A DNA stretch of 64,000 nt, taken from positions 21,831,292-21,895,291 of the forward strand of contig NC_088312.1 of the NCBI RefSeq assembly GCF_910592395.1, in the 5' to 3' direction. The notes beneath the pieces are model-generated. The model was not told the DNA's origin. It worked only from the letters and a program-made list of their open reading frames with translations, and searched no databases. The stretch is from Lineus longissimus (taxonomy: Eukaryota > Nemertea > Pilidiophora > Heteronemertea > Lineidae). Made by a program: the position numbers and the translations under genes. Below, piece by piece: positions 24,345 to 36,513 of this stretch; position 1 is the first letter of the stretch; each line of letters begins with the position of its first letter.

Positions 24345-24751
24345 TTAATTATATGTGGTAAGGGCTGATCGTGGCCTCTGATCCACTAGATCGGAAACCA
24401 TCTTGTAATTGGTCTCCGTGTCCGGGGTCTGTCCATCCTGAGATACAGGTTTTTGATTCTCTTCAACATGATTGAAATATCCGTTGAGAGGCGGAGTATA
24501 TTGAAAACTACTGGTGCCAGGATGGGGTCTGTCATACCCTGGCCTCTGTAGCATCACCGTCTTCTATATACTTCAAATACACGGACTTCGTAAAGATGTG
24601 ACCCTTGATAATACACTGGATTGGCAACTTGGCTTCCAGCTATTGTTTTCGCAGGAGACGGCCAAGTGGACGACGAGGTGTTGGAGGCGGGCTTAGAGGA
24701 GGTCGACTCCTTGGTCCTAGCTTGGCGCATGCGTACTTGCTCTCCGTCCAT
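24345..24751 (-). CDS. Unit 2: candidate terminal exons, hydrophilic tail
   Basis: Equivalent of 11534-11940. The two frames (24554-24751, starting MDGEQVRMRQ; 24345-24557, ending SALTTYN) and the short gap between them are preserved. Differences from unit 1 are a few conservative substitutions, for example NTSSSTW for NTSSSAW. Confidence 0.3.
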
Positions 24752-25226
24752 TCTCGTGTTGAATGAGACTTGCCAAATAAAAACAGGTATTCTTTTTGAC
24801 AGTATAAATTCGATTGTTAGTCGGTGTTATATAGCTATTATAGAAAATGGGATGACCTTGAAATGCGGGTCTGAAGGTCATGGTCAAATTTCCAATAGAA
24901 ATCAGCTCATAAGTTCATCCGCCAACTAAGCTAGTATCTATACTCAGATAATGTGAAGACCGTGATGGTCATGGTCAAACAGCTCATGAATTGGAACTTG
25001 CTCATAACTCATTGAGCGGGATACTAGGTAATGGCCTGGTAGCAGCATCTGTACACAGGTTTTCGAGGAAGCCCTTTCTGATGGTGAGATTAGCCAGAAG
25101 GTCAAGGTCAGAATCGAACGATATTCTAAAAATTCGAGAACGGTCAGCATTAGCCACACAAACTTGTCTCTTTATCAATCGATGTGATTTATCTAAAAAT
25201 CAACATCCTACATGATGTGATCTTCC

Positions 25227-25457
25227 TTAGATATAGGTGTCTCTAAAATCTCGTGATTCAGGGATATCCCGTGCACAGTCAATCCTTGTTTTCATTGTTC
25301 CTACACCACTCAAATATTTGCTGAAGGAATCTTCATCAAATTTCTTGTTGGAAAGGAGGCGTTCATCTTTGCGAAGTACCCGAACACGAAAAATGCGAGT
25401 CCGCATATTTTTGGTCAGAGAAGATAGACTTCTGACGACAAAGACCAGCATTTCTTC
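25227..25457 (-). CDS. Unit 2: candidate exon, basic coiled-coil-like
   Basis: Equivalent of 12396-12626 with one residue change (TMKTR for TTKTR). The acceptor here is TTTCCAG rather than TTTTCAG; both are usable. Confidence 0.25.
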   Translation of the reverse strand, partial: EEMLVFVVRSLSSLTKNMRTRIFRVRVLRKDERLLSNKKFDEDSFSKYLSGVGTMKTRIDCARDIPESRDFRDTYI

Positions 25458-25552
25458 CTGGAAATCAGAAAATTGACGAGAACATTTGAATACATGACAT
25501 TTATGATTAAAAAGTAAAAATTCTAGTTCTATTTGCCATTTCACGAAAAGTG

Positions 25553-25724
25553 GCACTGCTCACATTCAAGCCTAAAATGTCCGCGGGGAGAAGGGTTTCA
25601 AGGTTGGGGAGGAGCAACCAGAAGGCGCTCACTTGCACTCGACCAGTCTGGGAACCAAGCAGTGGCTCGGCCGGGAGTTGAACCCACGACCTCTTGATCA
25701 TGAGGCCCACTCTGTCAGTATTCC
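25553..25724 (-). mobile_element. tRNA-derived SINE fragment (unit 2)
   Basis: Same 5'-truncated SINE as 12722-12893, carried along by the duplication. The B-box GTTCAACTC is unchanged. Confidence 0.7.
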
Positions 25725-25752
25725 GTTTCAAATGGCCCGTTCTTGGTCATAC

Positions 25753-25846
25753 TGTCAAATTCTGGCAAAGTAAGAATTTTTTTAGATACTTCGGACTTGA
25801 AAGTTTTAGATGAAATGTTATATATTTCGTTCAATTCCTGCATTTT
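25753..25846 (-). CDS. Unit 2: candidate 94-nt exon
   Basis: Identical to 12922-13015, with the same TTCACTCAG acceptor and GTATGA donor. Deleted from unit 3. Confidence 0.28.
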
Positions 25847-26337
25847 CTGAGTGAAAAAATCCAAAAAAATTCGAGTGTTACTTTCTTACGAAATTGACTG
25901 CAGATCTGTTCTCGTTTTAACTGACTGTAATCAGACGCCCGGTGATACCAGTTTTTCTCAGATGTGGCCTGGTTCTCATAAAAATGTATTGTCTATACTA
26001 CATATAATTGACTGCCGTTATCATAAGCGAGAGACAGAGAGTATAGTGGTATAACTCACTTTTATCCGACATAGAAAGGCTAATTGGTGAATTGTAGGTG
26101 GAATGTAGAATGTGCGTACAGTTCCGAGAACAAAAAATAACATGAAAAATTCATTCATGTAACAGCGCGTAAATGCCGAAATCATGCTGATATTCAAACA
26201 CGAGTGCATGCCTGCGTGTTTGTTACCCGATTGGCCTTGAAGATCAACCGCTCACCGAACATACGTACTCCCTTCGAACAAATCAAGATGATGATGTTGA
26301 GGCTTTTATAGCATTTTTCCATGTTTCCCTGCTCAGA

Positions 26338-26472
26338 GCCCCGGTCTCCACAGAAATTAAGCAAGGTTTTCAAGGATGAGGAGGAGCAACCAGAAGGCAC
26401 TCTCTCTTGCACTCAACCAGTCGGGGAACCAAGCAGTGGCTCGGCTGGCAGTCGAACCATGAGGCCCACTCT
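26338..26472 (-). mobile_element. Second partial SINE copy (unit 2)
   Basis: Equivalent of 13507-13640 with small indels inside the body. Confidence 0.6.
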
Positions 26473-26514
26473 CTTCCACTGCTACCGCTGTCCATCAATG
26501 ATGATGGGGAGGTT

Positions 26515-26519
26515 GATGC

Positions 26520-26567
<48 letters not shown>

Positions 26568-26581
26568 CGACGACGATGATC
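26515..26581 (+). repeat. GAT/GAC microsatellite (unit 2)
   Basis: Longest allele of the three copies, 20 Asp codons in the aspartate frame. Confidence 0.9.
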
Positions 26582-26640
26582 ATGGTAGTTTCCCAAATGA
26601 GCATTCACGAGGCAAAATAACACGCATGAACAACATTCGT

Positions 26641-26898
26641 TTAAGTAAATTTTATTATTGATTCTAAATCTCTTGTCGGTTTCGGCTGGTAGGCCTTCAT
26701 CAACAATTGTATTTCACTCAAATGCTGCGATGTTTGATAGTTCACTGGTAGAGTTTGCTCCATCATCAATCTCCTAATGAGAGGATAGCTAGTATTTGCT
26801 CCGGAGCAAAAGTACGCCAGTAAATGCACTAAGCTACCGATAGCAATTGCGAGGCTTGAAGATGGCTCTATCATATTATTCATTATAGACTTACACAC
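26641..26898 (-). CDS. Unit 2: candidate exon following the LamG domain
   Basis: Equivalent of 13790-14047, ending LESIIKFT before TAA. It differs by SSSLAIA instead of SSRLAIA and by LES instead of LEL. The acceptor signals and the overlapping AATAAA are kept. Confidence 0.3.
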   Translation of the reverse strand: MCKSIMNNMIEPSSSLAIAIGSLVHLLAYFCSGANTSYPLIRRLMMEQTLPVNYQTSQHLSEIQLLMKAYQPKPTRDLESIIKFT

Positions 26899-26903
26899 TG
26901 AAC

Positions 26904-27515
26904 CTATACAAATAACCTTAACCTACCTTCCCTATACATGTCTTCAATCTGGGTTCCATTCAGAATATAAGGGTAGATTAGAAAAGACGACATTTCTCCT
27001 GCAAAAAAACATGGAAATTTGTAACAGCCAATAATTGCCGCATAGTTAGACGGATGCCACCATATTGTGGGGATCACTTTTTCAAGTTTTTTTTTCACAC
27101 CATTGATGTATATCATATGATTATCCAATTTTCTGTCAACAGCAGCGACAATAACACTCCATTCCTTTGGCCGAATTGAAAACTCCGGGGTCTTGCCCCC
27201 TTTTAACATGTAAGCCCTCCGTTTATCAAAAGTATAATCGAAATAGACCCTACGACGTTTCTCGATCCTTAGCATGGCGTTAAAACGTTCTTGGTGAGTG
27301 TAGAATATCACTTTAAAAGATGAAGGCTCTAATACATGCGGTCGTACGTAAAGTGCAATAGAGAAAGCAGCATATATTGAGAGATCAACGGAAAGTAGTC
27401 GTACATCGTGACGTTTTCGGTAGTACCACAGGACGGGACGAAAATATGATGTCCACTGGACGTATTTTACGCGGTCCTTCGTGGTGATTCTGGAGAGAGC
27501 GTAGTAGTTCATCAA
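26904..27515 (-). CDS. LamG/concanavalin A-like domain exon, unit 2 (intact)
   Basis: 203 open codons; the first ATG is the second codon of the frame (27510-27512). The order of motifs fits a LamG/pentraxin-type jelly roll. SVDLSIYAAFSIALYVRP (residues 42-59) is an entry strand. EWSVIVAAVDR (118-128) is the central W-x-hydrophobic strand, MIYINGV (134-140) the YxNG turn, and AAIIGCY (159-165) and AGEMSSFLIYPYIL (172-185) the last strands. IEDMYRE (190-196) is a typical closing helix. A GTAGGT donor at 26921-26926 falls right after this helix, so the frame beyond it (GRLRLFV) is probably intron. No signal peptide is seen; the upstream exon is uncertain. The likely role is extracellular carbohydrate or protein binding, by family. 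Confidence 0.5.
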   Translation of the reverse strand: MMNYYALSRITTKDRVKYVQWTSYFRPVLWYYRKRHDVRLLSVDLSIYAAFSIALYVRPHVLEPSSFKVIFYTHQERFNAMLRIEKRRRVYFDYTFDKRRAYMLKGGKTPEFSIRPKEWSVIVAAVDRKLDNHMIYINGVKKKLEKVIPTIWWHPSNYAAIIGCYKFPCFFAGEMSSFLIYPYILNGTQIEDMYREGRLRLFV

Positions 27516-27727
27516 ACTGATAGGCCAGGGTTGAATGAAAATGCATTTTCAATCACGATGTGATTATTTGATATGTTGATAACTTGTTTCCTTCCCATAA
27601 ATACCAAGCTTTTCGTGCGATATTCGCCAAGCAAGCCCGGCTTACTGATTGAGAGGCCTATAAGGTGTCTGGTCTCCGGCTCGCAAAACAAAGATATACT
27701 CCTCGAGCGCGGCTCATTGAACAACAC
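27512..27727 (-). CDS. Unit 2: open frame upstream of the LamG exon
   Basis: Equivalent of 14660-14875, one residue different (ISNNHIV for ISNSHIV). It ends in NAFSFNPGLSV next to a CCTATCAG acceptor-like site for the LamG exon. Confidence 0.25.
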   Translation of the reverse strand: MLFNEPRSRSISLFCEPETRHLIGLSISKPGLLGEYRTKSLVFMGRKQVINISNNHIVIENAFSFNPGLSV

Positions 27728-28282
27728 TGATTCTCAGCACCATTTCGCGGGCAGTTCACCAAACAAGACAACAACTAATACTTGTTCAACGAATCGGTCG
27801 CAAAATATTACCGGCAAATCATTGAAATGATAAGGTTCAGCTAGGAATTTCGAATTCAATTTTGATGCACCATCGCTGCATTATGGTCTATACAGTTTTA
27901 ATTCATAGAACTATTTCATGACAAGAAGCACTTGACATTAAGTCCCTTTTGATGGCATTAACGTATCACTACAGACGCCGACAAATATACCTTATATTTT
28001 TGTCCTTCCCATTGAGTAGGCTCACCGAAATCGCTGAAGAAACATAAACAAGCTCCTAAAGAGTGTTCTCAGTATTGAAGTGTTCTTTCAGCACGCTTGC
28101 GAGTCAGTGTCACATTCATGTAAAGCATTTTACCAACGAAATGTGCAACAACTCGACGCTGAATCTTACCGATTTTTCACCTGTCTTTACTGACTCCACC
28201 GAGCAAATTGGGAACTATCGATGAGATAAATGCATGCGTAGACTATACACTCCTAAAGCAGTGCAGGAGACGTTAAAACACC

Positions 28283-28454
28283 TGTTATGTCTTGATATAC
28301 TTCATGTGCCTGTGCCAGCTAACGCGCATTAGTATTTCATGCGCCTGTGTAATATTGGTACTTCTGTTGTGTGTTGCTTAATAAATAGTTTGTTCAAGAA
28401 GCCGATTCGTAGATTGTTTCTGTGGCCTTCACCGGCCTACATGGGAACATAACA
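28283..28454 (+). repeat. 5' LTR, copy 2
   Basis: 172 bp, TGTTATG to CATAACA, followed after one base by the TGGCGACGAGGAC primer-binding site. Confidence 0.93.
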
Positions 28455-28669
28455 CTGGCGACGAGGACGCCCACGATATGGTAACGCCAGATAACTATGT
28501 ATAGAAGCCCCAGAAGCCCCTGATACATTACGAACTGCACGTAATCCGTCAGAAATTAGCTGCAAAAGAAGTCACGCTAGACGCCCCGCTGATTTCTCGT
28601 AGTTCGTTCGTTCACCGTCGCACGGCAGCACCGTCCACACATTGATGTTTTTCCAATAAGAAGAAGAGA

Positions 28670-31600
28670 ATGCCTTCACCAGCCCCTGCTGCTGCTGCCC
28701 CAGCCGTTGCTGCCCCAGCCGTTGAGCAAGTCTTGACACTGCCCAACTTCCCTGAGTTTGAGCTACAACCAGACCACAATACTGGTCAGAGGTGGGAAAA
28801 ATGGCTGAAACGTTTTGAAAGACTAGTTACCGGTATAGGCATCACCAATCCAAGCAGAAAGCGAGCCCTGCTGTAACATTTTGCCGGACCAGATGTTGAC
28901 GAGATCTTCGATACCCTAGCAGATACCGGTGCAGATGCAGATTACGATACGGCCAAGACAGTTCTTAATAACTATTTCAAGCCAAAACGCAACATTGCCT
29001 TTGAGGTTTTCCAGTTCCGTAAAGCCACCCAGCAGCCCGATGAGACCATGGATGCTTATCAAACCCGTTTACGACAGCTATCGAAAACTTGTGACTTCGC
29101 TGATGTTGAGAAAGAGATCTGCGCCCAGATTATCGCTGGTACCAAAAGTCACCAACTTCGCCGTAAAGCCCTGAGAGAAGACATGGATCTCAAGAAGCTA
29201 CTGGAAACTACCCGTGCTTTTGAGATTAGCGAGGCTCAAGCCACACAACTTGAAGGATCCTCCAGCTCCAAGCCCCAGACTGTAAACAGAGTCGATCACA
29301 CAGCCCGCAGTCGTTATCGGTCCAACAACAAAGGATGTCGCAGATATCGCTCTAAATCATCCAAGCCTACTGATGGTATCAATGATCACTCAAGACAGCC
29401 CGACGCCAAAGAAAGCAGACCACGTCATAACAGCCAACAGTGTGGATACTGTGGTGGTAAACCTCATCGTGATAAGGCCAGATGCCCAGCGAATGGTAAA
29501 GAGTGCAACAAATGTCATCGCATGAATCACTTCGCCCGTGTATGCCGGTCATCACACACACAGCAGACAACACCCAAGTCAAGTTCGCACGTCAACTCTG
29601 CTAACCCAGGTGAAGAAAGTGACAATGTTGAGTATGTTTTCTGCACAACCATCACAGCGACAACAATAACAAAAGTCAAGCCGAAGATTTTCAACATTTT
29701 CATTGGTAAGAAGACAAGACGAGTTCGCATTCCTATGCTTATCGACAGCGGAGCCTCTGTGAATTTAATCGACCAGAAGACATTCCAAGCCATCAAGACG
29801 ATGAAGCCAAGCCTCCAGTTGATGAAGCCAGACACTACGATCTTCACGTATGGTAGCCAACAGCCCCTACCAATAGCCGGAATGTTTAGAACTGCAGCTC
29901 AGTTTCGCGACAACACTGAATATTGTTCATTTTATGTCACCACTGGTACAGGAGGAAACCTTTTGGGACTCACCTCAGCTACAGCTCTAGGTATTATTCA
30001 GATGATACATGAAGCACAGTCACCCAACCTGCCTGAAAATCTTAGCGAGTTTCAAGACATGTTCACTGGGATTGGTAAAATCAAAGGAAAACCCGTGAAG
30101 CTATACATCGATAAGTCCGTGATGCCGAAGCGACAACGTCACAGAAGAATACCCTTTCACATCAGAAAAGCTGTTGAACGAGAACTTGAAAGACTCGAGA
30201 GACTTGACATCATCGAAAAGGTAGATGGTCCAACACCATGGGTTAGCCCAATCGTCATTGTCCCTAAGCGATCAGGTGGAGTTAGAATCTGCGTCGATAT
30301 GCGAGAAGCTAACAAGGCTATACAGAGAGAGCGCCACACAATGCCAACGATGGATGATCTGGTGACAGACCTGAACGGTGCTACAGTCTTCAGCACGTTA
30401 GATCTTTCCAGCGCTTACCACCAGCTCGAGTTATCGCCAGAATCGAGATACATCACAACCTTTACAACCCATCTAGGACTCAGGAGGTACAAACGCTTAT
30501 TTTTTGGAATTAACGCTGCATCTGAGATATTCCAGAACGCCTTGGCAGAGATCCTCAGTGACATACCCGGATGTAAAAACATTTCTGACGACATCATCAT
30601 CTACGGGAAAGACCGTAAAGAGCATGATCGAAACCTCATCGCTGTCCTGAGAAGATTGAAAGAGAAAGGTATAATCCTCAACATGGAGAAGAGTCGATTC
30701 TACCAGCCAAGTGTCAAGTTTTATGGTCACATCTTCAGCGCCAAAGGGATTACTGCCGATGCCGAGAAGATCAAGATAATCCAAGACGCCCCTGCACCAA
30801 CAGATGTCACCGGAGTGAAGTCTTTGCTTGGAATGGCCCAGTATCTTGCTAGATTCATCCCAGATTACGCCGAGATCACAGCACCCCTCCGTGAGTTAAC
30901 GAGACAAGAGCATGAGTGGAAATGGACCAAAGTACACGACGACGCACTCAACAAGTTGAAGAAAACCCTCACTGGCAGTGGTTCCAGAGTCATGGCCTAC
31001 TACAACCCCGAGTTGCCAACAACGCTAGCAGTAGATGCAGGACCCAAGGGCCTCGGAGCTATTTTGACACAGAAAGGTCGAGTGGTCAGCTACGGCAGCA
31101 AGATTTTATCTGACGTCGAAAGCAGATACTCCCAAACCGAGCGAGAGATGTTAGCCGTCGTATGGGCCGTAGAACACTATCACCTATATCTATATGGGAG
31201 AAAGTTCGTCGTTTTCACCGATCACAAGCCGTTACTTGGTATCTTCAATAGCCAGAAGCCAGCATCAGCCCGTATTGAAAGATGGAGACTTCGCCTAACT
31301 CCATATGACTGTGATCTTCAATATCGCCCTGGGAGGAATGAGAAAAATCCTGCCGATTTTCTCAGCAGACACCCATCTGAGCAGAGTGAAGAGAGCCCAG
31401 CCGACCCTAGCCAGATTGCCGAAGATTATGTAAACTACGTTTGCACGAACGCCGTCCCTAAAGCTATGACTCTACCTGAAGTCCAGTCAAGCACAGCCGA
31501 AGATCCAGTTCTCACGAAGGTCAAAGCAGCACTTGAGACCAGCAAATGGCCGAAGCACGATCCAGACCTTATGCCCTTTCACCCTCAGAGAGACCAGCTA

Positions 31601-32905
31601 GCAGTCCACAATGGTATGATACTGAGAGGCACCCGCCTGGTACTACCCAAACGCCTACAGAGACAAGCTGTAAAACTGGCCCATGTTGGACATCAAGGGA
31701 TCGTGAAGACCAAACGCCTCATCCGAGAGAAAGTATGGTTCCCTTGCATCGATTCACAAGTCGAGGAAGAGATCAACAGATGCCTGCCCTGTCAAGCAGC
31801 GACAAGCCGAAAAGGAGAGAAACCAGAGCCGCTGATGACAACGCCATTGCCTGATGCCCCATGGAAAGACCTGTCAATTGATTTCTTCAGACCTTTGCCA
31901 GTGCCAACAGCTGATTACGTCATGGTAGTCATAGATGAGTACAGCCGCTTCCCTGAGGTTGAGCCGATTACGTCAACTGCAGCCAAAGTGGTAATACCAA
32001 AGCTCGACGCTATATTTTCCCGCCAAGGAATCCCCGTCACTTTGAAGAGCGATAATGGCCCGCCGTTCAACGGACGAGAGTTTACCAACTTTGCAGATTA
32101 TCTTGGATTCCACCATCGAAAGATAACGCCATTGTACCCACAAGCCAACGGAGACGCGGAGAAGTTTATGCAGTCAGTCGGTAAAACCATACGTTGCGCC
32201 CATCTTGAAGGGAAGAACTGGCGTCAAGAACTGCAAAAGTTTCTGAGACAGTACCGAGCCACACCGCACTCTACCACTGGTACATCACCGTTTGAAGCCC
32301 TGCAGCATCGTAAAATGAAGACACAGCTACCAGACATGAATAGCAACGCCCGCTACTCATCCACCAACATTGACCGTCAGATCCGAGACAACGATAACGT
32401 CAGCAAAGACAAAACCAAAGTCAACACCGATGCTAAACGACACGCTCGAGAATCTGATCTGTCCGTAGGAGATCATGTCCTGGTCAAACAGCAACGCCAG
32501 AACAAGTTGTCAACACCGTTTAGCCCAGAGCCGTTGCAGATCATCAATCGAAATGGGAATATGATCACCGCTGAACGACCGTCGGGACATAGGATCACTC
32601 GTAACGTCACGTTCTTCAAACGTGTCCTGCCGATGCATTACAATCGAGAGAGGGAGGAAGAAGATGCACATCAAAACATCGATTTGCCACGTCAAAACGT
32701 TGATGGCGCACGACAGAATCCCGCTCCAGAAGCAGATCTCGCTCACGATCTTGCTCCACATCATCACGCCGAGACCGAGACATCTCACACAGAGACATCG
32801 CACCCCGAGACACAACCTCCAGATGAGATGCCAGCACTTCGGAGATCGTCCAGAACCCGCAGACAACCTGTCAAGTTTAGTGACTATATTATGGTTTGCT
32901 ACTGA
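28670..32905 (+). pseudogene. gag-pol of retrotransposon copy 2, one nonsense codon
   Basis: One continuous frame of 1412 codons encodes a fused gag-pol with no gag/pol frameshift. It is interrupted only by TAA at 28874-28876 (codon 69, in gag). Domains by nucleotide are zinc knuckles near 29435-29545, protease DSGA at 29744, and RT about 30200-30700 with ISDD near 30585. RNase H lies about 31020-31260, the integrase zinc finger about 31675-31800, and the DDE core about 31870-32170. A Gly to Arg change follows the first catalytic Asp of integrase (DFFRPL here, DFFGPL in copy 1). The C-terminus is His/Glu/Arg-rich. The ISDD form of the YxDD box and the fused frame recall Mag/CsRn1-like metazoan gypsy lineages; clade assignment is tentative. 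Confidence 0.93.
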
Positions 32906-33029
32906 TTATTGTGACTGGACAATCGCCAATCATGTTAGTGTATTGTGTTTTAATCAGATGCCAGATGTGTGCGCACGAGATTTTAGACTTTTCCTTTTAG
33001 AGTCTGTTGAGACCTAAGTGGACTTTTCA

Positions 33030-33082
33030 TTAGCTCACCTCTTAGCAGAGGTGAGCTTATCCCATACCGTGGCGTCCGTCGT

Positions 33083-33120
<38 letters not shown>

Positions 33121-34160
33121 CGTCGTCGTCCGTCGTCCGTTAGCAGGGCACGTTTCGTAACTGTTAGAGCTATTGAGTTGAAACTTGGTACACATGTACC
33201 CTTGTGTAATGACACCTTGAAAACCAAGTTTCGGTTTGATTCGTTTCATGGTTTGGCCACCAGGGGGCCAAACGTTAAAAGTGAAAATATGCAATATCTC
33301 CCTTAATAGTAGTCGGGAAATTTTGAAAAAAATATGGTAGGTACTTCTAGCAAAGGTGCATCATATATCCTCCGGGTTTTTGATTTGCCCTCCTTTTCAA
33401 GGTCACAGAGGTCAAATGGTGTAAATTGGCCGTTAGGATGTAACGATGGCACGTTTCTAAACTGCAATGACTATTGATCCCAAATTTGGTACACATTTAC
33501 CCCTTAGTCAGGTAATCTCAGGGACCGAAGTTTGGTCCAATATGATTCACCACTTGACCACCAGGGGGCAAAATCCAAAAACCTTAAAAATTTGATTATT
33601 CCTTAACTTCTTGCCCGATTGCCACCAATTTGATATCATGGGTACATCTAACCGCCATACAATATATGTCACACAGGTTTTTAATTTGACCTTCTTGTCA
33701 AGGTCACAGAGGTCAAATGGCGTAAATTGGCCGTCAGGCCGTAACTATGGCACGTTTCTTAACTGCAATGACTATTGATCACAAATTAAGTACACATGTA
33801 CCCCTTGGTCAGGTGGTCTCAGGTACCGAAGTTTGGTGCGATCTGATTTGCCGTTTGGCCTCCAGGGAGGGGGCCAAATCCTAAATTCTTCAAAATGCCA
33901 TTATTCCTAGTATTACTTGCCTGATTGGCACCAATTTTATATCATAGGTACATCTAATTCTAACAACCATTCAATGTGTCACCCGGGTCTTCTTTGATTT
34001 GACCTACTTTTCAAGGTCACAGAGGTCGAATGTACTGTAAATTGGCCATTTTGGGGAAATTGTAATTGCTTGGACCTACATCAAACCTAACACTACATGA
34101 CACAATACCATGCTCTTTATCCATCTTTCCTCCACATAAGGTGAGCACAATGGCCCTGGC
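33030..34160. mobile_element. Modular repeat nested in the 3' region of copy 2
   Basis: Same structure as 20170-21318, with a TCG-type tract (about 33075-33140) that is 12 bp shorter. The three CAAGGTCACAGAGGTC blocks are kept. Confidence 0.65.
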
Positions 34161-34356
34161 CATTTCATTCTTTAAGTAGAGGACATTTCACATGCATACC
34201 GTTGCATTTATCTAGTATGTTGGACATTCTAATCAGTGTTGAATGATAATTCAAGGACAGAAGTTCATTCAGTAATTATTTTCAAGAATTGTTTTGGAAG
34301 TAAACTGTGTACTAAGTGTCACTGTCAGAGAAGATCATTTTCAAGGAGGAGAGGGA

Positions 34357-34528
34357 TGTTATGTCTTGATATACTTCATGTGCCTGTGCCAGCTAACGCG
34401 CATTAGTATTTCATGCGCCTGTGTAATATTGGTACTTCTGTTGTGTGTTGCTTAATAAATAGTTTGTTCAAGAAGCCGATTCGTAGATTGTTTCTGTGGC
34501 CTTCACCGGCCTACATGGGAACATAACA
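34357..34528 (+). repeat. 3' LTR, copy 2
   Basis: Full-length 172 bp. It lacks the 28-bp deletion seen in copy 1, so that deletion arose after the duplication. Confidence 0.93.
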
Positions 34529-34533
34529 ACACC

Positions 34534-36455
34534 AGTCTCTCCGAGCAAGGAATAGATCAGATAAAAGCTTTTTTTACGCGAACTAATTTTAACAAAAGGC
34601 ATAGTTGACGGGCAAGTCCCATTTTAGGTTTGTTTTCCGTGGAGTGGGAACTGCACATAAAATGAACGATTGTTGTCTAAGTGCTGCCATTTTTCCTAGC
34701 ACAGATCGCACAGGGGCCATTCATCTACTCCTCCCAAATAGTTGGCGTGGTTGGCGTGGCAAACTATAGGAGAAGTACATGATTGTCCATGATGTGCCTA
34801 CGCTTCTGCAAAACAGGGCGATTCTTTTAACTGCATGCGTACACGTTTGTGCGAAATATACATATGTATTTAAACACGCAGATTTGGACAGGACCACTTC
34901 GGTTGGTGTATACATGACTCACGAGCATGCATTGCTAGGCCTTGACATCGCTGAGCTTTCAAACACGCGCGCGCCGGTGCGAGAAGAAAAGTATATCTTG
35001 AAGTCGAGATACGCTTACCTCCTCCCACAGCAACAACATTTGTACCTTTTCCTTCTGCCCCGTGTTGTGTACCATTTCCTTCTGCCCGTGGCCCGTAATG
35101 TGCCAGACAAACGAGCGTGATTAAATAACGCTCCATGAGCATCTTTTTTTATTAGGAGTCGAAAATTGAAGACACTTGCGCTGCAAAATCGTACGGGCGA
35201 TATTGCACTTACAAGTAAGAAAACGCTCTCGAAGATTAAGGTTGTTATCGTGAAATGATAGCGTTCGTGACGATCTCTGAACCTGGCCTTACTATTACGC
35301 TAATGCCCGCCGCACACTGGACGATGTATAGCAACTCGATTCGGTTGAAGGGAGACCACGTCAGCGCAAGAGTCATGGAGGTCAGATTAAGGATACACAA
35401 AGTCGCCGAAAGAGGCCTCTCCTCAGTTTCCGACCCCGAACTGTGGTTAGATGTTATTAACCATGCCAGAGTTAAAGAACCATCAGACCGGTTAAATACA
35501 TTTAAATGCATTTTCTTGTAAAAACCTAATTTTCCTTTAATCAGCACTATCCTGCACAAAATGCCTCTACATGCTTATTTTTGGTCAAATTAAAAGAATT
35601 CAAAGATCCACAGAGAGGTCAGATAAAGATTGTCCATTCGAGCTATCAAATTTAGCATTCAGTTAGAGAAAAGAAGTCTGAAATCCGCTTAAAATCGGAA
35701 GATTTACATCCCTGTAAGTGGTCATTCGGCTTGAAATTTCCCTGGTCGCACCTTGAAAGATATGATCACGCAAGCAATCAGCGAGTTACTCAGTAATAGC
35801 TGGATCAATGACACTCCCAATTGTGAATTTCATGTATTATTAAAAAAACAACCTGGTTCCATCTCCAATGTCAGATGAATGGTTTGGCGCTCAGCCATAA
35901 CTCGATCAGCTCATTGATCTTTTTTTAATTTTGGATTATATATTTGATTGAAATTTTCAATTGAATAGAATCAATAAGTTGTTTTTGTGTCTATTGTTCT
36001 TGGTTTCAACGCCGTTATGCGCTTCCACTGATTTTTTGAAATAATGAGTTTTTGGCGATATTAATCAAACATTCATTTTGAGGGTTTAGGGAAAACTAAT
36101 CGTGACTCCATTTTGCCAATCTAAGAAACACTAGAGCTCATCCAAAACCCACAGAATGATAAAAGTACATGTATTACTTTGGTCTGCATGGCCTCCGAAC
36201 AATATATATTTTGTCCCACTTTAGGACAAAATCAGTAAAGAACCTATGGAGTACTAGGGTGCGTGAAACAAAAGAATTACCCGACAAATTTGTGTTCACA
36301 TTTTTAGAACTTTATTAGATAGAATATTTTGTAGAATTTTATCAGACTGATAGGTTTCGTCCTTTGCTTGATCGTAGGTTTTGCGCTTTTTTCAACCGTA
36401 GAATAGAAATCTCTCATCCTCTGACCGGTTAGGTTTGCTGTCGCGAATAAAATAG
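34534..36455. other. Unit 2 spacer
   Basis: Equivalent of 21656-23577, with a handful of substitutions and no recognised gene. Confidence 0.45.
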
Positions 36456-36513
36456 TCACAGCAAACGAAAGTTGAGACGAAAATTGCTCAAGTGTTTGAC
36501 CGTCGGAACGTGT

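Larger units (their letters stand above)
28283..34528 (+). mobile_element. Ty3/gypsy-type LTR retrotransposon, copy 2 (unit 2)
   Basis: LTRs at 28283-28454 and 34357-34528 are both 172 bp and appear identical. The target duplication ACACC is the same as copy 1, and the surrounding sequence is the same unit position. Primer-binding site and purine tract are as in copy 1. This is a duplicate of copy 1 made by the segmental duplication, not an independent insertion. Matching LTRs indicate a young element. Confidence 0.95.
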
